Below, in pieces: positions 26,852 through 36,646 of a DNA stretch of 64,000 nt. The DNA lies in the NCBI GenBank assembly GCA_012295225.1, contig WMKK01000009.1, positions 331,909 through 395,908 of the forward strand, read 5' to 3'. The notes below the pieces were generated by a model, which did no database searches, was not told the DNA's origin, and worked only from the letters and a program-made list of their open reading frames with translations. The DNA comes from Ostreococcus mediterraneus. Its lineage: Eukaryota; Chlorophyta; Mamiellophyceae; Mamiellales; Bathycoccaceae. Positions within the stretch are counted from its first letter, which is position 1, and each line of letters begins with the position of its first letter. A program made the position numbers and the translations under genes.

Positions 26852-28177
26852 ATGGTTGCGTCGCCGCCCGCCGCACCGGCGATGCGAATGGAGCTCGACG
26901 TGTATTCTGGATCGTCCGTTCGCGCCACGCGCGCGGTGGCGAGCGCGACGGCGACGACATCGTCGTCATCGTCGTCAGCGGCAGCAGCGTCAACGGCGCA
27001 CGACGACGCGAACTGGGTCGCGCGCTCGGGATATGAAACGCGCGGGCGGTTGCGGTGCACGGCGAATGCGGAGTTAACGCGCGCACTGACGATTGATTCG
27101 GTGACCGTGGAGTGGTACGGGGTCGAGGGCGTGGATGAACGTTGGGTGGGAGGCAAAGACGACGCGGAGGTGGTCGCGAGCCGAGCGACGAAAGGCTTGC
27201 GCGCGGGGGAGAGATACATTGCGAAATCGCCCCCAGGCGAAGTTGCACGCTCGGTGGAGATTGAACCAGGTCGTACAGTGTCGTTTAAGTTTGGCGTGAA
27301 CTTACCGCCCGGTTTGGCACCGACGTTTAAGGGACAAGTTTCACGGTATAGATATGACGTCGTGTGCAAGGCGACGACGTCGACGGGCGAATGCGCGGAG
27401 ATTCATGCGCCGATTACCGTACGCACGAGCGCAAATGGGATGGATTTTGATGGCAACAGTGATATTGACGACGATGATGCGAATGGATTGGCGGAAACGT
27501 TTAGTATGACTGATCTTATGGCGCCTTGGATTCACATGGAGGATACGGTGCCGCCTGAATCGCCTACGTTTAACGGGGGCACGCTCAACTCACCAAGAGC
27601 GCTATCTAGGAGTCCGATGTGGCTAGATGTTGGTGATCCACATACACCTCGTGCGTCGACATCACACGTAGTTCCGAAGACTCCACCTTCGCGGCATTTA
27701 CGTGGGGAAAAGTCCAAGGCGTACGTTGTGAGTTTGGGCGACGAAAAGCTCATGAAGGTGATGTTTCGCAAGCCGGCACCAAAGTGCTCAATAGGAGGTG
27801 AACTGGCAGGTATTCTAGATTTCACGTGTGCCCAAAATGCGAGGGCAGAAACTATCGTCATCACGCTTGAGTCGGAAGAAATAATTCACGCCAGAACGGA
27901 AAAGTCTGCGGATGGGCGACCGCCGACGTTCAGAAAAATTTGGATCGAAACGAGCGAGTGCGTGGAGCACCTCGATACTTCTCATTTCGTAATGAATCTT
28001 CCTTTGAACACGCCAGGAAATTTCAGAACGCCGAGCGTAGAACTCAAATGGCTATTGCGCTTTGACATTCGTGTCGTTAGAAAGAAGCCTGCGGGAGAGT
28101 TTGCGGCGTTTTTCAAGGGTGTCAAAGAAACGGCCGAGTATACCTCTGTCGAGTGGGTATTTCCACTCGAACTTTAG
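26852..28177 (+). CDS. RGP1-like subunit of the Golgi Rab6-type GEF (RIC1-RGP1)
   Basis: A 441-residue protein fitting the Rgp1 family. The first half has an arrestin-like beta region with GYETRGRLRCTANAE and NLPPGLAPTFKGQVSRYRYD, the latter a strong family mark. The second half has LMKVMFRKPAPKCSIGGELA, TIVITLESEE and LKWLLRFDIRVV. RGP1 and RIC1 form the guanine nucleotide exchange factor that activates Ypt6/Rab6 at the Golgi for retrograde traffic. An Ala/Ser/Asp-rich loop near the N-terminus is a low-complexity insert. The start ATG is at 26852; a second Met is ten codons on. It converges on COG2, another Golgi trafficking gene. Confidence 0.75.
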   Translation: MVASPPAAPAMRMELDVYSGSSVRATRAVASATATTSSSSSSAAAASTAHDDANWVARSGYETRGRLRCTANAELTRALTIDSVTVEWYGVEGVDERWVGGKDDAEVVASRATKGLRAGERYIAKSPPGEVARSVEIEPGRTVSFKFGVNLPPGLAPTFKGQVSRYRYDVVCKATTSTGECAEIHAPITVRTSANGMDFDGNSDIDDDDANGLAETFSMTDLMAPWIHMEDTVPPESPTFNGGTLNSPRALSRSPMWLDVGDPHTPRASTSHVVPKTPPSRHLRGEKSKAYVVSLGDEKLMKVMFRKPAPKCSIGGELAGILDFTCAQNARAETIVITLESEEIIHARTEKSADGRPPTFRKIWIETSECVEHLDTSHFVMNLPLNTPGNFRTPSVELKWLLRFDIRVVRKKPAGEFAAFFKGVKETAEYTSVEWVFPLEL

Positions 28178-28310
28178 CATGCCTAGATACAGATATACAT
28201 ATTAACAAGGTGTTCGAAATATTCTCCCAATCAGCAGGCAACATATATTTGGCCTGAAAATCTTCAGCCCATTCCTTGCCACTCTGCCTGAAATAACGAC
28301 CGCTAAATTT

Positions 28311-30752
28311 CTACTTTTCCTCGCCACTCTCGACGGCTTGCCACAGCTCGGCAAACGATTTTGATTCTTTTACATTGATGCCAAACTTTTCAATGTGCAA
28401 CGATAATTCTTTGACATCTAAGTACAATTGACGACAGATTTTATCAGTGTCACCAATGCCTGCGCTGCTCGTCTTGCCTTGCCGATCTTTCAAACGATTC
28501 AAGCTCGCTTCAGTTTTCTTCACCGTGCTCACGAGTTCTCGCGCCATCTCTGCGTACTTGTCGCACACTGATTCCACGACTTGGCCGACTATTTCTTGTC
28601 TCGATTCTTTCGAAAGCATCTTCGTGCGCTCGGCATCTAAAAACGTTTCCAGGGGTGCGAGAATCATCGGTACAAAGTGACTGTACCTCGTTGGCATCGG
28701 CTTGTTTGTCATGCGGAATGTTGCCGTGATCCCTTTGAGCTGCTTTAGCGCCTCCACGCAACGATCTACGAAAACCTTAATGATAAATTCTGAAAGTTTC
28801 GGAATGAGCGATTCGACATCTTTGGCCCCATCTAATATGCAACCCGTGGCGATTGATGTCAATTCGTTTCCAAGACTCTTCACACCAGTCTCCACGTTCT
28901 TGACGCCATCGGTGCGAACTCGCTCACATAGCCTTTCGATATCTAGGCGAACTAGAATCAACTCTTCTCCACCGGCCGTACCGCCCCAGCTCGTCTTATT
29001 CGATCCCATAGTCATCGCAGAATCACCCGTACTTTCGGTGTTCTGTTGAATCGCCAATGTCTCGATTCCAGAAGTCACCCAGCTCTTGTACCTCGCTAAG
29101 ACTTGTGCCATCAGTCTGATGAATTTATCTGCGAGAGCAGGCACGAAAACATTATCAGCGGTGCACTTACACATCGTAAGCCACGTCTGCGTGGTGGACG
29201 TTAACAAGAATCCATCACTCGCGAGCGACGTGTCGAGACCGGGTTTGTTGAGCTCATCATCGACATTGCCAGCCAATTCTTGAAATCGCAATGAGAAGTA
29301 CACTGGAAGATTCCATCGTTTCATGAACACTTCTACATGCTTTGAAGCACGGAACTGATTCAATGAAGCAATTGTGGGCGCCGAATCCTCGAGTCTATGA
29401 AGAAAATTCATAGCTGCACGGTAGTTCTTGATGAACACTTTTGGAATGCCAGGCGAAAAGGCGTTTGATTGCGTCGCGCTGAGTTGCGAGTCAACCTCGG
29501 CAAGAATGGTACCAGCAACGAAGTCGTACGAGTGCAAGCCAGAGTCAGCATCGCGAGTCAGTTCCAACACATATGCGCAAGACTCGAAAGCGGCATCAGT
29601 TACCCTCTGCAGCATCATCGAGAAGTCTTCCTCGCTTCCACCTTCAATTGCCTTCTCCACCGCAGGTTGTATGCAAATACTCCGAATTGCAGTCTCTATG
29701 ACGTCAAGCTTTCCAATAGCCGTGCATGCGTGTAAACAGTGGCTAATAATGTTGGCATTCTTCTCCATCAATCCATCAATCAACGCCGTTTGTACTAGGG
29801 TCATCAGCTTAAGCTCGCAGTACTCGATTCGATCCGCCAAGTCACGAATCAAAGGCAAGTCCTTGCCTTGCTTTTGATAAAATTTTAATCGATTCACCTC
29901 GCTAGCAACGCGATCGAGCATTCTCGCACGCTCATCAACATTATCACTCACGTGTGATTGGTGCATGTCCTCAGTCATGTCACCCGGATTAGCCTGGTCA
30001 TCCTCGAATGCTGGTTCCAACATGTCCAGTCCTTCTTTATCTTCGACGGCGATGAGGACAACTTGACTAGCTAACGCTTTCTCCTCGGTTTCATCATCCA
30101 TCGGTGCATCGCTCGAAGCTCGTGCTCCTTCACCCTTAATATCCAACTCTCCCAACAACCGCTCAACTTTGGACACCGTGTGCGCGCACTCATCCGCCAA
30201 ACGCTTACTCGCGCTCGTCCGCGCGCTCGCCTCGCGTTCCTCGACACTCGCCTCCAACCTCTCTAACGCTTGAACCATCTCGTCTCTCGCACGCACGACT
30301 TCTTCACGCATCTCTTTGGATTCTGGCTCTATGCTCTTCTTCAACGCCTCGTAATCTTTCAACCCATCTCCAAGCGACGCAAACTCTTCATAGTTTTCAT
30401 TCACCAACGTCCCGAGCTCCTCTCTAATCTTCTCCTCCTCCGCGTTCAGCTGCTCTAACAGCGTCTCATTACTCACAAACCCCGTCATCTCCTCCACATA
30501 CTTTAACGCATCGAACGAATCCGAGCTAAACACTCGCGCATCGAACCACGTCGGCGTGCCCCCGGTCGCATCGGCGCTTAAAAGATCAACCGCCTCATCG
30601 TCCTCGGTGTGTGCTCGCCCATCACCCGTCGTCGTCGTCGTCGTTGTCGCGTGTGCGTCACGACCACCGCGTCGCACGATATCAACATCGACCCCATCGT
30701 CGTCGTCGTCGCTACTCATACCGTCGTCGTCGTCGTCGTCGTCTGACGCCAT
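28311..30752 (-). CDS. COG2: COG2, conserved oligomeric Golgi complex subunit 2
   Basis: An 813-residue protein. The N-terminal third has the COG2 pattern: MTGFVSNETLLEQLNAEEEK, then ELGTLVNENYEEFASLGDGL, followed by heptad-rich coiled coil. The rest is the long helical body expected of CATCHR-family tethers, with VNRLKFYQKQGKDLPLIRDL as a recognisable block. COG2 is a lobe A subunit of the COG tether for retrograde vesicles at the Golgi. The N-terminus is a long Asp run. The first ATG in frame is 30752 (MASDDDD). The gene is a single exon and ends 134 bases from the RGP1 stop. Confidence 0.85.
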   Translation of the reverse strand: MASDDDDDDDGMSSDDDDDGVDVDIVRRGGRDAHATTTTTTTGDGRAHTEDDEAVDLLSADATGGTPTWFDARVFSSDSFDALKYVEEMTGFVSNETLLEQLNAEEEKIREELGTLVNENYEEFASLGDGLKDYEALKKSIEPESKEMREEVVRARDEMVQALERLEASVEEREASARTSASKRLADECAHTVSKVERLLGELDIKGEGARASSDAPMDDETEEKALASQVVLIAVEDKEGLDMLEPAFEDDQANPGDMTEDMHQSHVSDNVDERARMLDRVASEVNRLKFYQKQGKDLPLIRDLADRIEYCELKLMTLVQTALIDGLMEKNANIISHCLHACTAIGKLDVIETAIRSICIQPAVEKAIEGGSEEDFSMMLQRVTDAAFESCAYVLELTRDADSGLHSYDFVAGTILAEVDSQLSATQSNAFSPGIPKVFIKNYRAAMNFLHRLEDSAPTIASLNQFRASKHVEVFMKRWNLPVYFSLRFQELAGNVDDELNKPGLDTSLASDGFLLTSTTQTWLTMCKCTADNVFVPALADKFIRLMAQVLARYKSWVTSGIETLAIQQNTESTGDSAMTMGSNKTSWGGTAGGEELILVRLDIERLCERVRTDGVKNVETGVKSLGNELTSIATGCILDGAKDVESLIPKLSEFIIKVFVDRCVEALKQLKGITATFRMTNKPMPTRYSHFVPMILAPLETFLDAERTKMLSKESRQEIVGQVVESVCDKYAEMARELVSTVKKTEASLNRLKDRQGKTSSAGIGDTDKICRQLYLDVKELSLHIEKFGINVKESKSFAELWQAVESGEEK

Positions 30753-31102
30753 CCAGCCATCCACCAATCAGTCCAATCCAAGTCTAAACACACGCGAACA
30801 CATAAAACCACGCCGCGCGCCACGCATTGGGCGGTTTCGCTACTAATGTACAGGTATCACGCACGCGCGCGAACGCGACCCTTGATTTTCGCGGGTGAGG
30901 TTTGTCGACCTCGTGGTGTCCAGCGTCCTGGCGCCGTCGCGACTCTCTCGCGCGCACGCCGTCGCACGCCGTCGCACGCAGTCGCACGCACGACGCGCGA
31001 AGGTTTCGACGCACCGCGAACGCCGCCCGCCCGCGCGTCATCGCCCGCGCGTCATCGCGACGCGGACCGCGCGAGCGTAGGGACACGGACTAAACGCAGT
31101 CG
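30753..31102. promoter_or_regulatory. Divergent promoter region, COG2 and EF-hand gene
   Basis: About 350 bases between two divergent starts, so it should drive both. It is GC-rich with many CGCG, GCACGC and CGTCGCACG near-repeats (30958-30995). I see no TATA box, RNA gene or convincing small frame. Confidence 0.4.
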
Positions 31103-32509
31103 ATGACGATTACGTCGAACGCCGACGCCGGCGACGAGGCGATGGCGGACGCACCCGCGCACGCGCGACAGGAATCGTCGTCGTCGATGTCTGGTGTGGA
31201 TGTCGAGGCGATGGGGAGATTCGCATCGACGCAGTCGTGGGGGAAAGATGGGGAGGAGGAGGCGTCGAGGAGCGTCGAGGGCGAAGACGAGCCGCGCAAA
31301 TTAAAGTCGGTGTTGACGCGGAAACCATCGATGGCGGCGATGCCGATATTACAAGATGGATTTGCGTCGATGTCGGAATCTGAGGATGACGCTGATGACG
31401 ATGGTGATGATGACGATGAAGGGGTGTGTTCGCTGAGCGAGTTTGCGATGGTGCTCAACGTCGCGGCGTGGGTAAGTGGTTTGTGTGCGCGAGCGCGCGC
31501 GAGCATCGATTGGGATCATTCAGCGCGTGATAAATCACGTTAATGAGTGCGCGTATTGACGTTTTGTTTTCGCGATTATGTTTGTTGTACACAGGGCGCG
31601 TCGGACGATGGAAGAGTGGGCGTAGACGTCATCGTGTCGCAGCTCGAGGCCTTACGCGGGACTGTGGCGCCAGAAGCGGGATCTTTACGTCATGTGATGG
31701 GATTCGACGTCCATCAAGAGCTCTCCGTGAGAGCTGGAATATCCGGGCAAGTTAGCATAGGGGCGATTGGGAAGGTTCTCAATCAAGGGATGGCGCGCGC
31801 GCGAATCGTGGGTAGGGACTTGAACGACGGCGGAGGTTCTCCGTCCGCAGTCGAACGAGAGCGCATGGAAGAAGAACTTGAAACTGCCGCGATTAGGAAT
31901 ATTTCCAAGGTTTTAGATGACGATGGTGATGGTATTATTACGTTCGATATGCTCAAGGCAAAGTTGAAGCGGTTTGGGGTGAAGTCATCGCACACCGATA
32001 TCATTTCCATCATGACGCAGGCAGACATTGAAGGTAAGCGCGTCGTCAAGGTTGAGGATCTCAGTCGTTTATTGGCGACTGAGTTGAAGCAGTTACGAAC
32101 GATGTTAGATATGCGTACATCAGTATCTGAGACGCCCACTAAAGTGCGTGCATCGTTGGACATTGCCGTCCAGCAATCGAGGTCCTTACTTGATAACGCC
32201 AAGCCGAGCTTTGGAGTTTTGAAACGTTTCCCAGCGCAGCGTAAAGTTCGCAAGTATAACGGGGAGCGTTTAGCATGGGTAAACGATGATGAGATTTGTG
32301 CGGTATGCCTGTATGATAGAAGTGGGAATATGATGCTTCACAAGGATGGTGAGCTTCTTCCGTTACCTCAGCGTTTTGATTATTTCACCGACGTCGATCG
32401 ACCAAAGAGTACTCGAACTATCGTCGAACTCCCGCAGTTGCCTTATACGGCACCGCCGCCACCGAAAAAGAGTTTCATATCTAGCTTATTCTGTTGCTTT
32501 TCTGATTGA
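31103..32509 (+). CDS. EF-hand protein with acidic N-terminus and Cys tail, two exons
   Basis: Exons 31103-31471 and 31595-32509 join in frame to 427 residues. The 123-nt intron runs from GTAAGTGG to TGTACACAG. One clear EF-hand calcium loop, LDDDGDGIITFDML, lies at about 228-241; a degenerate partner may follow (MTQADIEGKRVVKVEDL). The N-terminus is acidic and Ser-rich, predicted disordered. The C-terminus is proline-rich and ends SFISSLFCCFSD, where the paired Cys could be lipid-modified and bring the protein to a membrane. I do not recognise a full-length family. A calcium-sensing regulator is likely. Confidence 0.72.
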
Positions 32510-32635
32510 TTCGTTTTATTTATCAGTTGATTCTAGAATGTGATACAAAGACTTAGTACTCGTTATAGTGAAGAATCCAACTCTCTTCAACGTCACAACT
32601 CGACGCTCGACCTCTTTCGCGTACTCTCGTTCTTC

Positions 32636-33769
32636 ATGTCTTCAAGTGACGACGATGAGCGGTCGGCTAATGTCCATCCGAGCGAGATCGCGCCCTCTAC
32701 CTCGACTTCTGTGTCCTTGAGCATTTCCGATTTCGTCACCGTGGACACCATCGGAGAAGGATCTTACTCGGACGTGCGTGAAGTTTTCGTGGCGAACAAG
32801 CCACACGAGCGCTATGCCTTGAAAATCATGGATAAGTCTCACATCGTGCGAGAGCGTAAGGCTAAATACGTCGCGACTGAACGCACGTTACTCGCCACAC
32901 GGTTGGCTGGCTACCCGGGAGTTGCCAAGTTGTGCTTTACGTTTCAAGACACCTATTCTTTGTACATGGGTCTTGAATTATGTCCAGGTGGAGACTTATA
33001 TTGGCAATTGAAGCGCTCTGAAGGTGGATTCATGCCCGAGAGTAAGGTGAAATTTTACATCGCTGAGACATTGCACGCGGTTCAATATTGTCATGACCGC
33101 GGTGTAATCCATCGGGACATCAAGCCCGAGAACGTACTGCTTGATGGCGAAGGTCATGTAAAGTTGTGTGATTTTGGTAGTGCCTTGGACTTGAAACCAG
33201 AGGCGACGAGCGCGTTGGCGTTGCTCGCGGCACATACGAGCAAAACGTCACAAAAAGATAGCAAGGAGAAGCGCAACTCCTCCTTTGTTGGAACGGCGGA
33301 ATACTGTGCACCTGAAATCCTCGACGCTAAAGACGAAGCCACAACGGCTGTGGATTTATGGTCCATTGGAATTATGACATTTCAGCTTCTCACAGGTCGC
33401 GTGCCTTTTAAGGGTGAAACGGAATACCTTACCATGCAAGCTGTGTTGAAAGGCAAGTACGAATATCCGGCGGCTGGCCGCGTCGACGTGTCGTCGAATG
33501 CGAAGGACTTTATCGATAGGCTCTTAGTGCAAAAGCCACAAAAACGTTTAGGATTTGAAAACTCGTCGAGCATTCGATCGCACGCATTCTTTGGCAAGAT
33601 CAAGGATTGGTCAAAGCTTCGCGAAGCGACGGCGCCGAGCGTGCTGCACGAAACCGGCGTCAACTCCGACGCAACCGTCACCGACACCGACTCTGACACC
33701 GACTCCGGCACCGATGAAGCGTGGCGTGCACGCGTAGCTGCTGCCACAGAGGCCATTGATAGACTATAA
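32636..33769 (+). CDS. PDK1-like AGC protein kinase without PH domain
   Basis: A 377-residue kinase. Motifs: GEGSYSDV (about 39), ALKIMDK (Lys about 62), HRDIKPEN (about 158), DFGSALDL (about 178), the activation segment SSFVGTAEYCAPE, DLWSIGIMTFQLLTGRVPF and KRLGF. Arrangement and activation loop fit 3-phosphoinositide-dependent kinase 1, which phosphorylates the activation loop of other AGC kinases. Animal and flowering-plant PDK1 carry a C-terminal PH domain; here the protein ends about 60 residues after the kinase core, with an acidic Asp/Thr/Ser tail. Lipid binding is therefore probably absent. The start is ATG 32636 (MSSSDDDE); the frame is open to GTG 32540. Confidence 0.82.
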   Translation: MSSSDDDERSANVHPSEIAPSTSTSVSLSISDFVTVDTIGEGSYSDVREVFVANKPHERYALKIMDKSHIVRERKAKYVATERTLLATRLAGYPGVAKLCFTFQDTYSLYMGLELCPGGDLYWQLKRSEGGFMPESKVKFYIAETLHAVQYCHDRGVIHRDIKPENVLLDGEGHVKLCDFGSALDLKPEATSALALLAAHTSKTSQKDSKEKRNSSFVGTAEYCAPEILDAKDEATTAVDLWSIGIMTFQLLTGRVPFKGETEYLTMQAVLKGKYEYPAAGRVDVSSNAKDFIDRLLVQKPQKRLGFENSSSIRSHAFFGKIKDWSKLREATAPSVLHETGVNSDATVTDTDSDTDSGTDEAWRARVAAATEAIDRL

Positions 33770-34322
33770 AGTAGTGTTGTTACTGTACATAAAACTAGAA
33801 CTAGAACTAGAACGCCGCAGCGCCTCTCGCGACTGCACCCCCTGCGCGCGGAAACAAACATCACCCGAAACCGACGTCAGTACGACGCGACGCGCACGCA
33901 TCGCAAAACTCACACCGCACGCGCCCAACCACGCGCGCGTCGGCGTGCATTCCCATCACGCGCGCGGTACACGAACACAGAGAGCCTCATCATTTATTGA
34001 ACAGTATGACTTCAGCGCGCGCGCGCACGCGTTAACGCGCCCGCGCGCGTCAGTTCTAGTAGCTGTATTGTGCATCATCGGCTCTCATCGCGCACGCGTC
34101 GTTCGCGCGCCCGCGCGCGACTTTCGGCGCGCTGTCTTACCTCTCTGTGCACGCGGCGCAATGCGGGATCGCCGCCGCCGCCATTCGTACGCGCGCGCAT
34201 CCGTGTGCGCGTGTCGACGTTCGACGTTCGAAAGCGATAGCGACGAGCGATAGCGACGATACGCGTGACGGGGTTTTACGTCAGCGCGCGTGAACGACGA
34301 CGACGACGACGACGGCGGCGAC
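33770..34322. other. GC-rich spacer upstream of WDR55
   Basis: About 550 bases with no supported gene. It contains a CTAGAA triplet tandem (33795-33812), long CGCG alternations (about 34015-34050) and a perfect 13-bp tandem AGCGATAGCGACG (34233-34258) close to the WDR55 start. The region is likely the PDK1 3' UTR and WDR55 promoter. I looked for tRNA boxes and splice-joined frames and found none. Confidence 0.45.
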
Positions 34323-35429
34323 ATGGAGGACGACAGCGGCGCGGCGTGCGTGGCGACTTGCGCTGAGCAACCATTCGATGTGGCGTTCCACCCGACCACG
34401 CACGTGTTCGGCGTAGGGCTCATCACTGGTGACATTGAATTTTGGACGCACACGGATGACTCGTGTCGGAAGATGGAGACGTTGCGAAAGGTGCACGGGA
34501 CGGAGGCGTGTCGGGCGTTGGCGTACGTGGATGGTGGAAAGACATTGTTGAGCGGCGGTGGTGATTGTTCAGTCGTGGCGACGGATGTGGTCACGGGAAC
34601 GACTGTGGCGAGATTGGAAAACGCTCATGCATCGCCAGTAAATCGATTGATTACGTTGCAAGAGCATTTAATCGCGACTGGGGATGACGAAGGGACAGTG
34701 AAAATTTGGGATACGCGTGCGCGAAGTGCGTGCGGGGAGCATAAGCCGTTCGTCGATTTTGTGTCGGATATGAAGTATGCAGGAGACCACGTAAATGAAC
34801 TCGTCATCTCTAGTGGCGATGGCACGCTTGGGTGCTTGAGCTTAACCGCAGGAAAAATGATTGGGCAATGCGACAACTTGGAGGACGAGTTGCTCAGCGT
34901 AGAAATCGTTAAGGGCGGGCGTAAGGTTGTTGCCGGCTCGCAAGAAGGGATTTTGAACATTTTTTCGTATGGCAAATGGGAAGACATATCTGATCGCTAT
35001 CCTGGACACCCACAAAGCGTGGATGCGATTACCAAGGTCACGGAGGACATGGTTGTCACCGGCTCTAGTGACGGCTTGATTCGAGTCATTTCAATCTTCC
35101 CAAATAAGATTCTTGGTCTCGTTGGCGAGCATAGCGACATGCCAATCGAGCGATTATCGATGAGCTTTGATAAAAACATGCTAGCATCGTCTTCCCACGA
35201 TCATACGGTGAAGCTGTGGAAAGTTGATTGGTTGACAGAGGAGGGCGCTTGGGATGACGCCGACGACATGGACGTTGAAGAAAACAGCGACAACGATTCT
35301 GACGATAGCGACGATGACGCCAAGACAAAGAAACGAAAATCCAAATCAAAGGGCGGCAAATCCAAACCAAATGACGCCAAAAAGGAGAGTAAAAAGAAGA
35401 CTCTCACGAAATTCTTCTCGGACTTGTAG
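34323..35429 (+). CDS. WDR55/Jip5-like WD40 protein
   Basis: A 368-residue WD40 propeller followed by a charged tail. Repeats are visible at PFDVAFHPTTHVFGVGLITG, GGKTLLSGGGDCSVVATDVV, LIATGDDEGTVKIWDTRA, VVAGSQEGILNIFSYGKWED, VVTGSSDGLIRVISIFPNKI and MLASSSHDHTVKLWKVDWL. Their order, and the tail rich in Asp/Ser then Lys, fit WDR55 (yeast Jip5), a nucleolar protein of rRNA processing and, in plants, a DDB1-associated factor. The extreme C-terminus KKTLTKFFSDL resembles a PCNA-interacting box with Lys in place of Gln. The ATG at 34323 is the first in frame. Confidence 0.82.
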   Translation: MEDDSGAACVATCAEQPFDVAFHPTTHVFGVGLITGDIEFWTHTDDSCRKMETLRKVHGTEACRALAYVDGGKTLLSGGGDCSVVATDVVTGTTVARLENAHASPVNRLITLQEHLIATGDDEGTVKIWDTRARSACGEHKPFVDFVSDMKYAGDHVNELVISSGDGTLGCLSLTAGKMIGQCDNLEDELLSVEIVKGGRKVVAGSQEGILNIFSYGKWEDISDRYPGHPQSVDAITKVTEDMVVTGSSDGLIRVISIFPNKILGLVGEHSDMPIERLSMSFDKNMLASSSHDHTVKLWKVDWLTEEGAWDDADDMDVEENSDNDSDDSDDDAKTKKRKSKSKGGKSKPNDAKKESKKKTLTKFFSDL

Positions 35430-35583
35430 CATCGACTTGTAACATCAATATTTTATTCTCGACAATTATTGTTAACAACGAGGCGTTTTCACGACTGAAA
35501 CGGCCGCCGTACCCGCACAACTCGATGCATCGCGCAGTCCACGAGCAATTTGTGTATGGCTCGACTTTTTCTGTCCTCAACTC

Positions 35584-36557
35584 ATGAATGGCGAAGGGAA
35601 AAAACTTGCATCCCTCTTCGATGCAGTGTGGCCTCCACTCGAGGACCTCGGCGATTTGGATCCGCTTAGAGACTTCCAGCAAGAAGCGCCGATGAACGAT
35701 TGGGAAAAGGGACTGGCAATGGATTTATTCGACTTTGATGACTGGGATACGCCCTTTAAATCGATTGAAAAGATTGTAAATGAGTCCAAAGAACTCAAAA
35801 TGATGCGACGAAAGAAGGAAATTGATGTCATCGAGGCAAAGTCCGGCGCGCGTGATGTGGCATCATCAAAAGTGCGGCGCTCGAGTTCATCGAAATGGAA
35901 AGGCGTGACCAAACATAAAATCACAAATAAATGGGAGACACATTTATGGGACGCAACGTACGAGCGTCCAAAGGCGAAAAATGGATGCACAAAAGGAAGA
36001 CTACGCGGCCGACAAGTTTATCTAGGTGGTTATCAAACAGAACTCGCCGCGGCTCGCGTCTTCGATCTCGGTGTGCTCAAATTTTTTGGTCATTCAAAAG
36101 CAAATGAATTGAATTTTCCCGTTACAAATTACGCAAAAGAGAGTACGTTTCGATATCGCCGTTTGTTGTACTCTCTGGACTAACCATTCTGTTTGTGTCC
36201 TCGTACATAGTTCGTGATATGGCGCTGTTTTCCAAAGAAGAGTGGGTGGCGGAGCTACGAAGAAATAGTTGCGGATTTTCTCGAGGGACGTCTACGTATC
36301 GAGGCGTCACGAGTCATAAAGGAACCGCGGGAACCTCGAAAAGTAAAGGCCGCTGGGAGGCTAGAATTGGCCGTGTACTCGGGAACAGGTATCTATACCT
36401 CGGTACATTTCCGACCGAGCGTGCTGCCGCCGAGGAGTACGATCGAGCAGCGCTAAAATTCAGAGGCTCGCGCGCTGTTACAAATTTCGACCGCGCGTCA
36501 TATACGCAAGAGGAAATTGACGGCGCCGCCGCCGACGCAAAATTTGTTCCGCAGTAA
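35584..36557 (+). CDS. AP2-type transcription factor with two AP2 domains (ANT/AIL-like), two exons
   Basis: Exons 35584-36142 and 36211-36557 join in frame to 301 residues. The 68-nt intron runs from GTACGTTTC to GTACATAG, with ACTAAC near the 3' end. The first AP2 domain, SSKWKGVTKHKITNKWETHL through VYLGGYQTELAAARVFDLG, is in exon 1. The junction restores the ANT-class linker NYAKEIRDMALFSKEEWVAE. The second domain, RGTSTYRGVTSHKG through NRYLYLGTFPTERAAAEEYD, is in exon 2. Two AP2 domains with this linker place it in the AP2/ANT class of plant transcription factors rather than ERF. The N-terminus is acidic, a possible activation region. Targets are unknown. Confidence 0.88.
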
Positions 36558-36646
36558 TACTATTTATTTCGCTTTGTTGTTTGTAAAAAGTGTATAAAAA
36601 TCGTTTGTGTGTGCATTTCAAGAGTTATGAATCTCATCGATATTTC

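Noticed and set aside
26800-27369. Minus-strand frame continuing upstream of the small plastid protein
   Set aside because: It is antisense to RGP1. The transit-peptide-like start at 26799 and the splice join explain the coding part.
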